Assembly: GCA_020634395.1 (NCBI GenBank)
Contig: JACKBU010000015.1
Location: 1-64,000, forward strand
Source of the DNA: Ardenticatenaceae bacterium
GTDB taxonomy: Bacteria; Chloroflexota; Anaerolineae; Promineifilales; Promineifilaceae
Direction: 5' to 3'
DNA length: 64,000 nt
Below the pieces are notes generated by a model, which worked only from the letters and a program-made list of their open reading frames with translations, had not been told where the DNA came from and searched no databases. The translations under genes and the position numbers were made by a program. Shown in pieces: positions 45,701 through 55,289 of this stretch (the first letter of the stretch is position 1; each line of letters opens with the position of its first letter).

Positions 45701-46808
45701 CTCCGCCACCGGCACGAGCCTGGGCCTGAGCGGGGCCAATGACTTCTACTGGCCGCTGCAACTGCCCTTTACCTTCAGCTATTACGGCCAGGACTACAAC
45801 GAGCTGGCCATTCACTCCTACGGCCAGGTCTACTTTGAAGATCGGCAGCCGGATCCCTACTTTGGCGGCAATCAGCCAATTCCGCAGGCTGTGCCAGATG
45901 GAGTTGAGACGTTCATCGCCCCGTTGTGGGACAACCTTAACTACACAGAGGCCAGCAAAAGTTATTACGAGGTTCAGGGCGTTGCGCCGCACCGGCGCGT
46001 GGTGATTCAGTGGGAAGGAATCGAATCGTCCCAATGGCCGCCGCAGGTAATGGATTTCCAGGTTATCCTGTTTGAAAACGGTAATATCCTGACCCAGTAC
46101 AAGTCTCTGGGCGGCAGCACCGGCTATCAGGCCACAATCGGCATTCAGGGCGACGCGCAAACGGGCTTGCAGTATGGGTACAATGAGCCTGTTTTGGCGG
46201 ATGAACTGGCGGTTTGTTTCGTGCATCCCCACGCCAGGAATAAGGACTGCGCTTTGCAGCCGCCGGATGCGCCCTGGTTGGCGGCCGCGCCGGCCAGCGG
46301 TACGGTTCAGGCGAACAGCTCGCAAACGGTGGAGGTGGCTTTGACGGCCACGGCCATTGACCCGGGCCTGTACACAGGGGCTGTTTACCTGGGCGGGACG
46401 GACAATGACCCACTGGTGATTCCCGTGACCATGCGCGTGGTGAATCTGGCGCTGACGGCCGTGCCGCCAACGCAGATGGTGCTGCCGCAGCAGACAGCGC
46501 AGTACACGGTGACGCTGACCAACATGGGCGCCGTTACCGACACGTTCAGCCTGACGATAGACGCCAATTGGGATACCCGCCTGCTGCTGCCAGGCCGGAC
46601 TCCGCAGGCCGACCTGGGTCTGACATTAGCCCCGGGCGAAACGGTGACGTTTGGTGTGTTGGTGACGCCGCCGGCTGACGCCTGGGGTGGTACGGATACG
46701 GCCGTTATCCAGGCTACCTCACAAACTTATGCAGAATCCTATAGCGCGGTAAACACGGTCACAACCGTGCAACAGGCCATCTTCCTACCGCTGATTTTCC
46801 GCAATTAG
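39783..46808 (+). CDS. Giant secreted multidomain protein with Asp-box propeller
   Basis: This 2341-residue exoprotein starts at ATG 39783 (AAGGAGAGCAAT before it) with a signal peptide (about 1-30). Five Asp-boxes (S-x-D-x-G-x-T-W/F near residues 142, 250, 310, 389 and 449) indicate a sialidase-type beta-propeller. Next come an Fn3-like domain (about 620-720), a region like secreted-protease accessory domains (about 720-910), carboxypeptidase-regulatory-like folds, and two more propeller-like repeat regions (about 1040-1290 and 1500-1740). NEW3/CARDB-like beta domains close the chain, which ends AIFLPLIFRN. No sialidase catalytic set is evident, so glycan binding or adhesion is as likely as hydrolysis. 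Confidence 0.85.
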   Translation: MQKQRGIWGITAVIVLAAVLFWVSSGVTRAEEGAGRLPSPGICEELGKPDSIFTGMPRTWLQNLCGETAVQADRDAAGQTAVIQQALAPDVPVNDPALDGGLAAVQSTTTTALNPTTGTVCAAYIDGYHGQVENKGYVGFSRSTDGGASFDDRTNIDASVLNYGNPSLVWRESDGNFYLSALLGGEDGVGVWRSADDCLTFVFVTALDTRLEYGVDDMSILAVDNAVGSAYYGRLYLVWYGEFDKIQFSASDDGLTWQGRTTISSGLDYNYVDKTPWATVGPDGGLFVVWNKNTFPWGSDWTFSIEGLYSSDGGATFAPISSPLTDAVMPRDANTTCGYNQPGLLGGIGYYPAPPQIVVGQDGVLHVVYAYDPDGYDNGDVVDVFYRRSLDNGATWEPEIRLNDDATLTDQFFPTVSVNENGRVVASWYDRRLDPANNYLFAYFFRTSLDNGQTWDSSQQISDAQSPVFADPTIGECYHGFYDQQFQDADSAYIFWSDNRHLTNAVQDPDVFFEKVTYPADFVISATPAEQAVCSSDSAAYTVNLASVSGFSSSVTLGVNGAPGGANAAFSPNPLVPTGDSTLTLSNLGAAAGTYGLEITATDGSTTHNTAVSLTVSSTTPAGVALTSPSDGAVNVPALPTFSWEAATGAVDYTLEIATDGGFGNVVYSETTTAVSLSPTLYLTSGTPYYWRVTAHNGCGSSVSSAASFTTAVSPAILLVDDDGDAPDVRAYYTDALDALSEAYDIWDTTAAGQPSEADFAAYDLVIWFSGGNYNAGPTAVTENTLSRWLPQDNCLFLSNPSSLNTITAFRSRFLGLRSFASPYPEYLSVQGDWVVYGGLGPYSLSYPYYPSLRSVIPNSNGRSAFVEGSTIAAATVNDAAFRSTFLGFPLEAVDQAGREEVLGTAVAWCRNGVSYGTLSGVVTDGDYATPIKNATIAADNGSQLVSFQSDAAGAYSGDLRSGAYTITVSALNYADYSTQVTINDAAVTPLDVNLFGGSLSYAPPAIEDTLALSDVTTHTVTLSASGPLPVDVGLTPYTTLADRIYGIYASYAPEPEIAYFDRQNPTTLTSLGAFNKGGSVGGDFFGDDFSVVYALANMGDSDATNDELVTIDTTSGAVTVIGVLPPPPGWEQYSAMGYDPTTAQMYVVSSYVDFFSTGGKSLFTIDVTTGQTTLLGPILSPMQMEIGAIAFDEQGVLYVHDMNNQQLVRIDKTTRVATTIGTVEPFTQINSGMDWDPVTKQMYITTWDATNGGQLHTLDLSTGATTLVEALGSAVPARPEGTAFTWIAFAAAPLPWATAVPDQVTIPANGSVNVDIALDTRGLSAPGDYTGAVAFSGSFVNVAASQPLTMHVTCADCGVLDGAIEDAWFNTPVKAQITLTSTNGMAIELVGVDAYAVTVPAGEYTLTASAPGYLPTTMGVTAVTNLTTTTNIALTPEAGFLEYSPEAIQVAAQVGDLLTRTVTVSNTGTTSVTFRVRLDGYDVPVSVRNAALAAINGQKEGNAADVIAPITAYGVIGEGVGGSLGWFNLDTPGNVSVSGQHIEHGSLRGGDFWANDFSKLYAFEESKLITLETATGAKEIIGALPGISTYTTYAGMAYDSVTEQMYILHAYECYLGQTLYTVDVHTAENDAGVPITGGGCLDSLTFSDSGVLYSIDLDNDALVTIDPQTGQVTIVGGLGFSANSFSQGLAWDSATNQLYYLATSVDSFPFVQNLYRIDTATGQAEYLDNLGYFSMMGMTIASEAAQWVSVPGAAMTVPAGAQATFDVVFDLRSLSRPGEYASEMVFEGDFINNPPAMPVNLTAVCTDCGVLDGVIKEAGTAVSLPATLRISGPNGFEQIRYNADSYNLTVQPGEYTFRVSRSGFIGQVETVTAVANDVVTTDFSLVTAVSDITLEPAELNETLPVGATITHSFTISNSGAADFDFVVLDEDWTAPLLPTVPYTSCGAADAFGYTCLDSNVPDSPVTYDWVDISATGTSLGLSGANDFYWPLQLPFTFSYYGQDYNELAIHSYGQVYFEDRQPDPYFGGNQPIPQAVPDGVETFIAPLWDNLNYTEASKSYYEVQGVAPHRRVVIQWEGIESSQWPPQVMDFQVILFENGNILTQYKSLGGSTGYQATIGIQGDAQTGLQYGYNEPVLADELAVCFVHPHARNKDCALQPPDAPWLAAAPASGTVQANSSQTVEVALTATAIDPGLYTGAVYLGGTDNDPLVIPVTMRVVNLALTAVPPTQMVLPQQTAQYTVTLTNMGAVTDTFSLTIDANWDTRLLLPGRTPQADLGLTLAPGETVTFGVLVTPPADAWGGTDTAVIQATSQTYAESYSAVNTVTTVQQAIFLPLIFRN

Positions 46809-46824
46809 ACCTAGAGGCCGATTC

Positions 46825-46861
46825 GCGGATTGGTCCAGCCTGCAAGGTTGGACCAATCCGC
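46825..46861 (+). terminator. Hairpin after the giant exoprotein gene
   Basis: A 16-bp stem (46825-46840 with 46846-46861, one G-U pair) with a five-base loop begins 17 bases after the stop. There is no T run. The remaining spacer to 47189 holds only a possible TATAAT (47105-47110) for the DinB gene. Confidence 0.7.
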
Positions 46862-47189
46862 AGTTGGCCTACACCCTGATTAAGGATGCTCCGGTATTGG
46901 CAACCCAAATCGGGTTCTTTCGCTTTTTTCGAAGGCAGTAGGTTAACTGTCCAGCAAACTTTTCAAAGTCTTAGCTAGTTTGACCAGGTCTTCCATTCAG
47001 ATACGCTCTGTATGCCCATTTCCAATGCAGTTTAGTGCCCTCTACATACAAAATAAAGCCTGGCCAAAACCCAATAGTATTAGCACAAGCGTTCTGTATG
47101 CGTTATAATGAATGCTGTTCGTTTGCCCTGTTGGGGAGTCATACTCACACACCAATCCCACAAGTGATGGGTCTATAAGGAGTTATGAC

Positions 47190-47720
47190 GTGAAATCAGC
47201 CATAAAAAACAGCCTCTGGCAGCAGTTTGGAGCCGCAATCGACGACCTTAACAACGCGCTCCTTGCCTGTCCTGATGAATTGTGGCGCGGCCGTATCTGG
47301 GACAACCCTGCTCAAGAAAAATTTTTTCTCCCCGAATTCTGGTACGTCGTCTACCATACTCTGTTCTGGCTCGACCTGTACCTGACCGGAGCCGAAGAAG
47401 GTTTTTTGCCCCCGGCTCCCTTCCTGCTGGTTGAGCAGGATGAAAACGGCCCCCTGCCTGAAAAGCCTTATTCCAAAGCTGAGCTCCAGACCTACCTTGA
47501 GGAATGTCGCCAGAAATGCCAGACGACCATTGCAGCACTAACCGACGCGGCCGCATTCCGGCGTTGCCGCTTTGGTTGGGGTGAGGTCAGTTTTGTGGAG
47601 TTACTGCTCTACACCATGCGCCATGTACAAGGCCACGCCGCCCAGTTAAACTTGTTTTTAGGGCAAAAAGAAGGGTCTGCGCCAAACTGGGTGACTCAAG
47701 CGAAGAGCACGACCGCCTGA
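47190..47720 (+). CDS. DinB-like protein
   Basis: This 176-residue four-helix protein looks like the DinB/YfiT superfamily. It has the His pattern of that fold (YHTLFWLDLYL and MRHVQGHAAQLNLFL), which usually holds a divalent metal. The start is GTG 47190, behind AAGGAG at seven bases; the only nearby ATG (47185) is out of frame and closes at once. Members include thiol-dependent enzymes, but no function can be assigned here. Confidence 0.75.
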   Translation: MKSAIKNSLWQQFGAAIDDLNNALLACPDELWRGRIWDNPAQEKFFLPEFWYVVYHTLFWLDLYLTGAEEGFLPPAPFLLVEQDENGPLPEKPYSKAELQTYLEECRQKCQTTIAALTDAAAFRRCRFGWGEVSFVELLLYTMRHVQGHAAQLNLFLGQKEGSAPNWVTQAKSTTA

Positions 47721-47758
47721 TCCGCCACCCTTGTCCCTTATACTCAGGGAGATAGAAC

Positions 47759-47923
47759 ATGACTGGAAGCGCACTCAAAATTGAGCAAATTTTGGCCTTG
47801 CTCGCGGCCGCGCCTTCACGCATCGACAAACATTCTGACGCCCGTCAGGGCGTCAGCTTTAGCTCGATCTACTCGACTGCTCGCAGAATAATCAGAACGT
47901 GCATTCCATATGTGACGCACTAG
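47759..47923 (+). pseudogene. Remnant of a second DinB-like gene
   Basis: A 54-codon frame starts with MTGSALKIEQILALLAAAPS, the usual opening of DinB-family proteins, behind GGGAG. After about 24 codons the match stops at a small palindrome, and the frame runs into unrelated sequence. It is probably a truncated tandem copy. Confidence 0.45.
47836..47855. repeat. Palindrome at the junction of two gene remnants
   Basis: TGACGCCC, GTCA, GGGCGTCA form an 8-bp perfect stem exactly where the DinB-like remnant and the HNH-type remnant meet. Confidence 0.55.
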
Positions 47924-48200
47924 AAATTGAAATGGGACAAACGGATAGGTGATGACGCCGCGCTGCCTAGGCGGCCGAATCTTCTGCCAATAGAGGGTGA
48001 ACAGTTCACTCAATTCCGGGCTGAGTTCGGTGCGGTTGGCCGAGCATTTTCCCTGGGCAAACAAATCGAGGACGGCCTGGAGCAGCATGGACTTGTGGGG
48101 GCGCGCGATGGGTGGTAACGGCCGTCCATGTAGTCCGGTTTTTGTTGGTACTGAGGTGGGTGAACTTCCGGATGTAGTCAAAAAGCGTCACTGTATTGTG
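47885..48200 (-). pseudogene. Remnant of an HNH-type restriction endonuclease gene
   Basis: Read on the minus strand, one frame gives LFDYIRKFTHLSTNKNRTTW. After a one-base shift in a five-base G run (plus strand 48097-48101) the other gives PHKSMLLQAVLDLFAQGK and ELSPELSELFTLYWQKI. Together these match the N-terminal part of predicted HNH restriction endonucleases (COG3440-like). The C-terminal half with the HNH motif is missing. The gene is thus both frameshifted and truncated. Confidence 0.55.
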
Positions 48201-48228
48201 AAGATAGCACAGATGGTCGCTGGCTGTC

Positions 48229-48537
48229 CTACTGCTCAGGCGACGGCACGAATTCCGGATGTTCAGCCAGGATGCGCCGGTAGATTTCCTGCGCCGCCCC
48301 ATCCTTCCCGTCCACCTGCAAAGCAGCTGCAGCTGCAGCTGCTTCCTCCGGCTTCATGCCCTCCGGCGTCATCTTGCCGGTGAGCAGGTAACAAAATGCC
48401 TTGTAGCCGACCTTGCTGCCGTGTTGGCGGGTCGCTTCGCGGATGTCTTCAACGGTGGTCGCCTGGTCGATGGCCTCTTCGACCTGTTTGAGTTGGTCAT
48501 AAGAGGCGACAGGCGTGTAGCTTTTTTCTCGGGCCAT
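48229..48537 (-). CDS. Small hypothetical protein
   Basis: I do not recognise this 102-residue acidic, helical protein. It has an Ala run encoded by GCAGCT repeats near 48320-48345. The ATG at 48537 follows AGGAG at eight bases, which supports real expression. Confidence 0.6.
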   Translation of the reverse strand: MAREKSYTPVASYDQLKQVEEAIDQATTVEDIREATRQHGSKVGYKAFCYLLTGKMTPEGMKPEEAAAAAAALQVDGKDGAAQEIYRRILAEHPEFVPSPEQ

Positions 48538-48669
48538 ATGAATATCTCCTGTGTGTGATGGAGGATTTTACTCCGGTTGCGTTGAATCTCACCGTTATTT
48601 AGGGGCACAGCTGCGATAAACAGAGTTGGGGGATGGGGGATACGGCCGTTTCACCGGAACTGGTGAACT

Positions 48670-49038
48670 GTGGCGTGGTGGTGCACAGGCGACCATACCA
48701 ATTCGCTTGTCCTCTGGCCATACTTTGCTACACCTGCCCCATGTGACCTTTTCACACTGTGTAGACAAAGCAATCTGGTGGCAAGAGCGGCGGACGCTAT
48801 CAGCATGTACCATTCAGGTACGGGCCGCTCGCCGGTGGAATTTCTGCGCTATTGTCCCGACCGATACGATTTTGGCCTGCGCCATCTGGACCGGGATTTG
48901 CCGCCGGAAATGCGCTGGCAAGGAGAGTCACTACTTTTCTGCGACAATTTAGTGGAGTTGGCGGACAAGCAGGCAACGGCCGTTGCCCTCTTCCAGGCGA
49001 CACTGAATGGCCTGCGCCAGGCCAGATTGATGGAGTAA
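48670..49038 (+). CDS. Hypothetical protein, possibly a fragment
   Basis: The C-terminal 78 codons (from ATG 48804: MYHSGTGRSPVEFLRYCPDR and onward) look protein-like, but no ribosome binding site precedes any start and I do not recognise the family. It may be the tail of a decayed gene. The rest of 48538-49215 shows nothing else I can support. Confidence 0.3.
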   Translation: MAWWCTGDHTNSLVLWPYFATPAPCDLFTLCRQSNLVARAADAISMYHSGTGRSPVEFLRYCPDRYDFGLRHLDRDLPPEMRWQGESLLFCDNLVELADKQATAVALFQATLNGLRQARLME

Positions 49039-49215
49039 CGTGTTCCAGTCGTGGCGGTTTGCCTGGCCTAACGCTGGTGCTGCCATTCAACCCAACCCAT
49101 GACCATGCCCTCATTGACAAACTCCCTCAGTTGGGAAACAATCTGTTATGTCTACGAGATTGCTGTCGCGTAACCACAGCAAAACGATTTCAATCTTTAC
49201 AAAGGGGCATACATA

Positions 49216-52200
49216 ATGGACGTATTCAACCTGCGCCACCAGTTGATTGATGACTACAGTACCTATATAAGCAGCTTCATCAACATCAAAGATGATCGCA
49301 TCCAGCAACACGTACAAAACGAACTGCAGGCGGGTATTCTCTGGCCTGACCCCCTTATCCAACTCAATCCCACCTTCGAGCCTGGAGCTTGGATTGATGA
49401 CCTGGTCCAGTCAAATGTCCTTCACCCCGTATGCCAGAAGATATTCCGGTTGAAGACCGATGGACATAAACCTGACAGTAAACCTTTGCGCCTGCACAAA
49501 CATCAGACCGATGCCATCGCCGCTGCCCAATCGGGCGACAATTACGTTCTAACAACCGGTACTGGTTCCGGCAAGAGCCTAGCCTATATTGTCCCGATTG
49601 TGGATCATGTACTCAAGCGAGGCAGTGGCAAAGGCCTTCAGGCGATTGTCATCTACCCCATGAACGCCCTGGCCAACAGCCAGTTTAACGAACTGGAGAA
49701 GTTCCTGGGGCGCGGCTTTGACAAACCGCCGGTCACCTTCCGCCGCTACACCGGGCAGGAATCCAGCGAGGAGCGGCAGAAAATCATCGCCCATCCACCC
49801 GACATCCTGCTGACCAACTATGTCATGTTGGAACTGGTGATGACACGGCCGTTTGAACGCGACCTCATCAAAGCGGCCAAAGGGCTGCAGTTCCTGGTCC
49901 TCGACGAGTTGCATACCTACCGTGGTCGGCAGGGGGCCGATGTCGCCATGCTTGTCCGCCGCGTACGCAACGTGTGTGACAGCCCCAACATGCAAGTGGT
50001 CGGCACATCAGCCACCCTGGCCGAGGGTGGCACCTTTACCGAGCAGCAGGATAAGATCGCTGCTGTCGCCACTCAGCTTTTTGGCGCGCCGGTCAAGCCG
50101 CAACGCATCATTGGCGAAACGCTGCGCCGGGCGACTGCAGATCAAGCGCTGGATGACTCCGCGTTTATTCAGGCGCTTACCCAACGTTTGCAATCAGAGG
50201 CACTTCCGGCTGCGGCCTACGATACTTTTATTGCTGATCCCCTGGCAGTATGGATTGAAACGACCTTTGGCTTAGAGAATGAGCCGGGAAACGGCCGTCT
50301 CCGCCGCGCCCAACCCCTCAGCATCACCGGCGAAAACGGCGCCGCCAGCCGCCTATCTGCCCTTACCGGGGCCCCGCTTGATAGTTGCACTCGCGCAATT
50401 CAACAAACCCTGTTGGCCGGCTATCACGCGATCCACCCCGAAACCGGCTTTCCGGCTTTCGCCTTTCGCCTACACCAATTCATTAGTCGTGGCGACACCG
50501 TCCACGCCTCGCTAGAAGACCCTTCTGCCCGGTACATCACCTTGAAAGGGCAGCAGTATGTCCCCGACAATACCCGGGAGCGTATCTTACTGCCGCTGGC
50601 TTTTTGCCGCGAGTGCGGACAGGAATATTATGTGGTTAATCGCCGCCATGATCCCCACACCCACGCCCTGATTTTCGTGGCCCGTGAACTACGCGACCAG
50701 ACCAAAGAGGAAGACCAGCAGCGCGGTTTTCTCTATCGCAATCCGGCGGATCCCTGGCCATCAGATGACGAGGCTATTTTTGAGCGGCTCCCCGAAGACT
50801 GGATAGAACTGACAAATGCTGGTCTCCTGCGGGTGAAGCGCCACTACCGCAGTAAAGTCCCTCAGACTGTTCGGCTCAATTCATTGGGCCAGGAAACTGA
50901 GGACGGCGCGAAATACAATTTCATCCAGTCGCCATTTCCTTTCTGTTTGCACTGCGGTGTAGCCTACAGCGGCCGTGAGCGCTCTGATTTTGGCAAGCTG
51001 GCCACACTCTCATCCGAAGGTCGCAGCACGGCGACCACAGTTCTCAGTCTGTCAGCCTTGCGCGCCTTACGCCGGGATAAAACGCTAGAAAAGAAAGCCA
51101 AGAAACTGCTCAGCTTCACCGATAACCGGCAGGATGCCTCGCTGCAAGCCGGACACTTCAATGATTTTGTGGAGGTTGGCCTGCTGCGGGCGGCATTGTA
51201 CCGCGCCGTGCAGCAGGCCGGCAGCAGTGGCATTCGCCACGATGAACTGGCACTCAAGGTGTTTGCGGCGTTAGATTTGCCTACAGAACTGTATGCTGTC
51301 AATCCCGACGTCAAATTCAAACAAAAACAAGAAACAGAGCAAGCGCTGCGCGAAGTGCTGGCTTATCGCGTTTATCAGGACTTGCGTCGGGGCTGGCGGG
51401 TAACTGCGCCCAACCTGGAACAGGCCGGCCTGCTCAGAATAGACTATGTCTCCCTCCGTGATCTTTGCGTCGCCGATGCGGAGTGGCAAAACTGCCATCC
51501 CGCCCTGGCCACGGCCACGCCTGAAGAACGGTATAACGTGGCTCGCGTACTGCTGGACGTGCTGCGGCGGGAGCTGGCTATCAAAGTGGATTACCTGGAT
51601 CCGACATACCAGGAACGCATCCAGCAGCGGAGCAGCCTGCGTCTCGTCGAACCCTGGGCTATTGACGAAGATGAAGCCATGCTGCACGCCGCTGTAGCCT
51701 GGCCACGGTCCAGCCGTAAGGGGGATTACGGCGGGCACCTGTTTATCTCCTCTCGGTCCGGCTTCGGTCTGTACCTGCGGCGGCAAAACACATTCCCCGG
51801 CTATGCGGCCAATTTGAAAATGACCGACACCGACCATATAATCCCGCAACTGTTTGCGGTGCTGGCTGTGGCCGGATTGGTAGAGCCGGTTGTGGAGTCT
51901 AAGACGTTAGGTGAGCCTCATGGCTATCAGTTACCGGCCGATGGCCTGATGTGGCTGGCGGGTGATGGCCGTTCTCCCTTCTATGATCCTGTGCGCATGC
52001 CCCGTCTGCCCAAAACCGGGCTGCGCACCAACCCCTTCTTTGTTGATTTTTACACAGAGGTTGCCACCGGTCTGCAAGATACGCAGGCCCGCGAACATAC
52101 TGCTCAGGTCTCCATGGAAGACCGCCTGGAACGGGAAGCCCGGTTTCGCAGTGCCGCCTTGCCCATCCTCTACTGCTCGCCAACGATGGAATTGGGTGTG

Positions 52201-54396
52201 GACATCTCCCAACTGAACGTCGTCAACATGCGCAACGTGCCGCCCACCCCCGCCAACTACGCCCAGCGCTCCGGACGCGCCGGGCGCAGCGGCCAACCGG
52301 CGCTGGTCTTCACCTACTGCACCACCGGTAGCCCCCATGACCAGTATTTCTTCACACAGCCTGAGCGCATGGTCGCAGGTTCGGTTACTCCACCCCGGCT
52401 GGATTTAGCCAACGAAGACCTGGTACGCTCTCATGTTCATGCCGTTTGGCTGGCAGAAACGGGCATGAGCCTGGGGTCTTCGCTTAAGGAAATCCTGGAC
52501 CTGGCCGGTGATCCCCCTTCCCTGACACTGTTGCCGTCCATTCAGGATGGCATCGACAACACCTACGCACGACAGGTAGCGACCAAACGACTGCAAGCAA
52601 TTCTGGCAACGGTCGAAACGGAGTTGCAGTCGGCGGACTGGTACAGTGAGGAATGGCTGCCCAAAGTGCTGCAACAACTCGGCGACCAGTTTGTGCGCGC
52701 TTGCGACCGCTGGAAAAGCCTGTATCTGGCAGCTTTGCAGCAGCAGGCGGCGCAGCATGCCATCATGAAAGATGCCACGCGCACGCAAAGCGAAAAGAAC
52801 ATCGCCAACCGCCTGCGTGCCGAAGCCGAGGCGCAGCTTAAGCTACTGACTGATAACCGCAACGTCATCCAATCCGACTTTTACAGCTATCGCTACTTCG
52901 CCAGCGAGGGCTTTCTGCCCGGTTACAATTTCCCCCGGCTGCCGCTGTCGGCTTATCTGCCGGGCCGCCGGGGTAAACGGCGCGACCAGGACGAATTTCT
53001 ATCACGGCCTCGCTTCCTGGCTATCGCCGAGTTCGGGCCGCGCAGCGTGATTTACCATGAAGGATCGCGCTACATAATCAACAAGGTGATTCTGCCGGTG
53101 GGTGATGAGGATGTGCTAACGACGCATGCCCAGTTATGCCCCTCTTGCGGTTATTTGCACCCGGCGCAGGATGGCGGCTTGGATTTGTGCCAGCAGTGCG
53201 GTCAGCCTCTCGACATGCCGCTGAACAACCTTTTCCGCATGCAAAATGTGGCAACGAAACGGCGGGACCGGATCAACAGTGACGAAGAAGAGCGCACGCG
53301 CATGGGCTATGAGATAAAGACGGGTGTGCGCTTTAATGCTCACGGACAGGACGCAGGCTTTCGGGTGGCGGCGGTGAAAGGAGTGGATGACTCGCCTCTA
53401 TTGAAACTGACCTACGGTGATGCGGCCACGCTTTGGCGCATGAATCTGGGTTGGCGGCGGCGCGATTCCAATACACCCAACGGTTTTATGCTGGACACGG
53501 AACGAGGCTACTGGCAGAAGAACGAACAGGACCTGGATCCAGACAGCGAAGACCCCACCAGTCCGATGCAACAGCGAGTGGTGCCATTTGTGGAGGATAC
53601 CCGCAACTGCCTGCTCATCGAACCGCTCTTCGCCGTGGATACCGAGACAATGGCTTCGCTGCAACCGGCGTTGAAAACGGCCGTGCAGCTCCTCTACCAA
53701 CTAGAAGACAACGAACTGGCTGCCGAACCGTTACCCACTCTGGACGAGCGCCGCCTCATCTTGCTGTACGAATCGGCCGAGGGGGGCGCGGGGGTGCTGC
53801 GCCAGTTGTTGGATGACAACACGGCCGTTTCCCGTGTGGCCGCCAAAGCGCTGGAACTGTGTCACTTCGATTTGGCGGGCGTTGACCTGCGCCGGGCTGA
53901 ACGGGCCAAGGAAGATTGTGAAGCAGCCTGCTACGACTGCCTGATGAGTTACTATAACCAGATGGACCATCGCCTGCTGGACCGCCACCTGATTCGAGAC
54001 ATTTTGCTGCAGTTGGCCGGAAGTGTCGTGGCCTCCAGCCCAACGGCCGTTTCCCCCGCCGCGCATCTGGCCGACCTGAAAGCCTACTGTGACAGCGACC
54101 TGGAGCGGGAATGGCTGGACTTCCTCGACCAACACAACCTCCGCCTACCGGATACGGCGCAGAAATTCATCGAAAGCTGCCACACCAAGCCAGATTTCTG
54201 GTATGGGGATAGTTATACGGCCGTTTACATTGACGGCCCGGTCCACGACCACGCCGACATCCAGCAAAAAGATACGGCGGCAGCCGACTGCCTGGAACAG
54301 AACCTGGGTGTAACTGTCGTTCGTTTCCATTATCTAGCTGATTGGTTGAACATTGTAAAGCAGCACCCGGCTATATTTGGCAAAGTGGGGGAATAA
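49216..54396 (+). CDS. Large DEAD/DEAH helicase with DUF1998-type C-terminus
   Basis: This 1726-residue protein has Walker A GTGSGKS (115-121), DELH (230-233), the VGTSATL motif III, and motif [13 protein letters not shown] in a helicase C domain. Cys pairs (CRECG, CLHCG, CPSCG...CQQCG) suggest zinc binding. The C-terminal region, with [12 protein letters not shown] and [17 protein letters not shown], is of the DUF1998 (MZB) type. The last 100 residues ([21 protein letters not shown]) look like a DUF559/Vsr-type nuclease fold. The helicase-DUF1998 arrangement is that of Druantia DruE; in DISARM the helicase (DrmA) and DUF1998 (DrmB) are separate. It is the first gene of the plus-strand defence operon. 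Confidence 0.85.
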   Translation: MDVFNLRHQLIDDYSTYISSFINIKDDRIQQHVQNELQAGILWPDPLIQLNPTFEPGAWIDDLVQSNVLHPVCQKIFRLKTDGHKPDSKPLRLHKHQTDAIAAAQSGDNYVLTTGTGSGKSLAYIVPIVDHVLKRGSGKGLQAIVIYPMNALANSQFNELEKFLGRGFDKPPVTFRRYTGQESSEERQKIIAHPPDILLTNYVMLELVMTRPFERDLIKAAKGLQFLVLDELHTYRGRQGADVAMLVRRVRNVCDSPNMQVVGTSATLAEGGTFTEQQDKIAAVATQLFGAPVKPQRIIGETLRRATADQALDDSAFIQALTQRLQSEALPAAAYDTFIADPLAVWIETTFGLENEPGNGRLRRAQPLSITGENGAASRLSALTGAPLDSCTRAIQQTLLAGYHAIHPETGFPAFAFRLHQFISRGDTVHASLEDPSARYITLKGQQYVPDNTRERILLPLAFCRECGQEYYVVNRRHDPHTHALIFVARELRDQTKEEDQQRGFLYRNPADPWPSDDEAIFERLPEDWIELTNAGLLRVKRHYRSKVPQTVRLNSLGQETEDGAKYNFIQSPFPFCLHCGVAYSGRERSDFGKLATLSSEGRSTATTVLSLSALRALRRDKTLEKKAKKLLSFTDNRQDASLQAGHFNDFVEVGLLRAALYRAVQQAGSSGIRHDELALKVFAALDLPTELYAVNPDVKFKQKQETEQALREVLAYRVYQDLRRGWRVTAPNLEQAGLLRIDYVSLRDLCVADAEWQNCHPALATATPEERYNVARVLLDVLRRELAIKVDYLDPTYQERIQQRSSLRLVEPWAIDEDEAMLHAAVAWPRSSRKGDYGGHLFISSRSGFGLYLRRQNTFPGYAANLKMTDTDHIIPQLFAVLAVAGLVEPVVESKTLGEPHGYQLPADGLMWLAGDGRSPFYDPVRMPRLPKTGLRTNPFFVDFYTEVATGLQDTQAREHTAQVSMEDRLEREARFRSAALPILYCSPTMELGVDISQLNVVNMRNVPPTPANYAQRSGRAGRSGQPALVFTYCTTGSPHDQYFFTQPERMVAGSVTPPRLDLANEDLVRSHVHAVWLAETGMSLGSSLKEILDLAGDPPSLTLLPSIQDGIDNTYARQVATKRLQAILATVETELQSADWYSEEWLPKVLQQLGDQFVRACDRWKSLYLAALQQQAAQHAIMKDATRTQSEKNIANRLRAEAEAQLKLLTDNRNVIQSDFYSYRYFASEGFLPGYNFPRLPLSAYLPGRRGKRRDQDEFLSRPRFLAIAEFGPRSVIYHEGSRYIINKVILPVGDEDVLTTHAQLCPSCGYLHPAQDGGLDLCQQCGQPLDMPLNNLFRMQNVATKRRDRINSDEEERTRMGYEIKTGVRFNAHGQDAGFRVAAVKGVDDSPLLKLTYGDAATLWRMNLGWRRRDSNTPNGFMLDTERGYWQKNEQDLDPDSEDPTSPMQQRVVPFVEDTRNCLLIEPLFAVDTETMASLQPALKTAVQLLYQLEDNELAAEPLPTLDERRLILLYESAEGGAGVLRQLLDDNTAVSRVAAKALELCHFDLAGVDLRRAERAKEDCEAACYDCLMSYYNQMDHRLLDRHLIRDILLQLAGSVVASSPTAVSPAAHLADLKAYCDSDLEREWLDFLDQHNLRLPDTAQKFIESCHTKPDFWYGDSYTAVYIDGPVHDHADIQQKDTAAADCLEQNLGVTVVRFHYLADWLNIVKQHPAIFGKVGE

Positions 54397-54402
54397 GATT
54401 CC

Positions 54403-55260
54403 ATGACCTTAGCAGAAGTACACGGAAAAACACCTTCTAAGAATTCTGAAGACCTCTTGACAGCGGATGTGTTCACCGCTTTCCGGTATTTACCAGCGAC
54501 TCAGGGAATTTATGCTTTTTTAAGAACAGTACCTGAGCTGGAAGACAAGCTTCCGGAACCGCTGGAGAATGAAGAAGTAACGGCTACCCTTCATTTTTGG
54601 CCTCTTGGGCAGGAACGCAAACGTGAGCCAGATTTGCTCTTAGCTTTACAAATTGGGCTGCGATCCTTTTATGTTGTTGTTGAAGCAAAGTATCGTTCAG
54701 GTGCAAGTGACAAAGCCGAAAGGGAGGAAATCACGACGGACGGAAATAGTCGGAAACTTGGTAATCAGCTGGCTGATGAGCTGCGTGATCTGCACCACGG
54801 CAAATATAAAGTCTTTGATCAGGGACGACGAAAGCGGCATCTTACCCTAGAAAACGACAAAGAGGATCGGTTTGTCCTTTATTTAACTTCACATGCAATA
54901 AAACCCCAAGATGAAATCAATCGTGCGGCAAAACAATATCCTCTTGCAAAACAAAAGTTATTTTGGACAAACTGGTATGCTGTCTATGATTATTTCATGG
55001 AACGACAAAGCAAAGATTGGCCTTTTCCCTATCGGGAAATTGTAAGCGATGCCATTTTGCTGTTGCGCAAGAAATCCTTTTCGACCTTTCAGGGATTCGA
55101 CAATCTAAAACTTGCACGTGCAGACTTGGTTGGTATCAAAGGAGGTTTTTGGCAAGATGCCCCTGTTTTGGCAACTTCTTTCCAAGGGATTCACAAACCA
55201 CCCAAACTATTTAATAGGCAGGAGATCGGTGGATCATTTTGGCATGAATCCATCATGTAA
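54403..55260 (+). CDS. Predicted PD-(D/E)XK nuclease
   Basis: I do not recognise the family by name, but this 285-residue protein shows a PD-(D/E)XK core. An early Glu (NSEDLLTADVF, E16) is followed by EPDLLL (D77) and then VVVEAKY (E94, K96), 16 residues between D and E. A QLADEL helix follows. This suggests a restriction-type DNA nuclease. It starts six bases after the helicase stop. The gene is visibly AT-richer than its neighbours and has no ACGGCCGT palindrome, consistent with recent acquisition. Confidence 0.65.
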   Translation: MTLAEVHGKTPSKNSEDLLTADVFTAFRYLPATQGIYAFLRTVPELEDKLPEPLENEEVTATLHFWPLGQERKREPDLLLALQIGLRSFYVVVEAKYRSGASDKAEREEITTDGNSRKLGNQLADELRDLHHGKYKVFDQGRRKRHLTLENDKEDRFVLYLTSHAIKPQDEINRAAKQYPLAKQKLFWTNWYAVYDYFMERQSKDWPFPYREIVSDAILLLRKKSFSTFQGFDNLKLARADLVGIKGGFWQDAPVLATSFQGIHKPPKLFNRQEIGGSFWHESIM

Positions 55261-55289
55261 ACCAGCACAAGTTACTGAGAGAAAATAAT

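Noticed and set aside
48626..48952. 108-codon plus-strand frame
   Set aside because: It overlaps a more protein-like frame and has Cys/Trp-rich random composition and no ribosome binding site.
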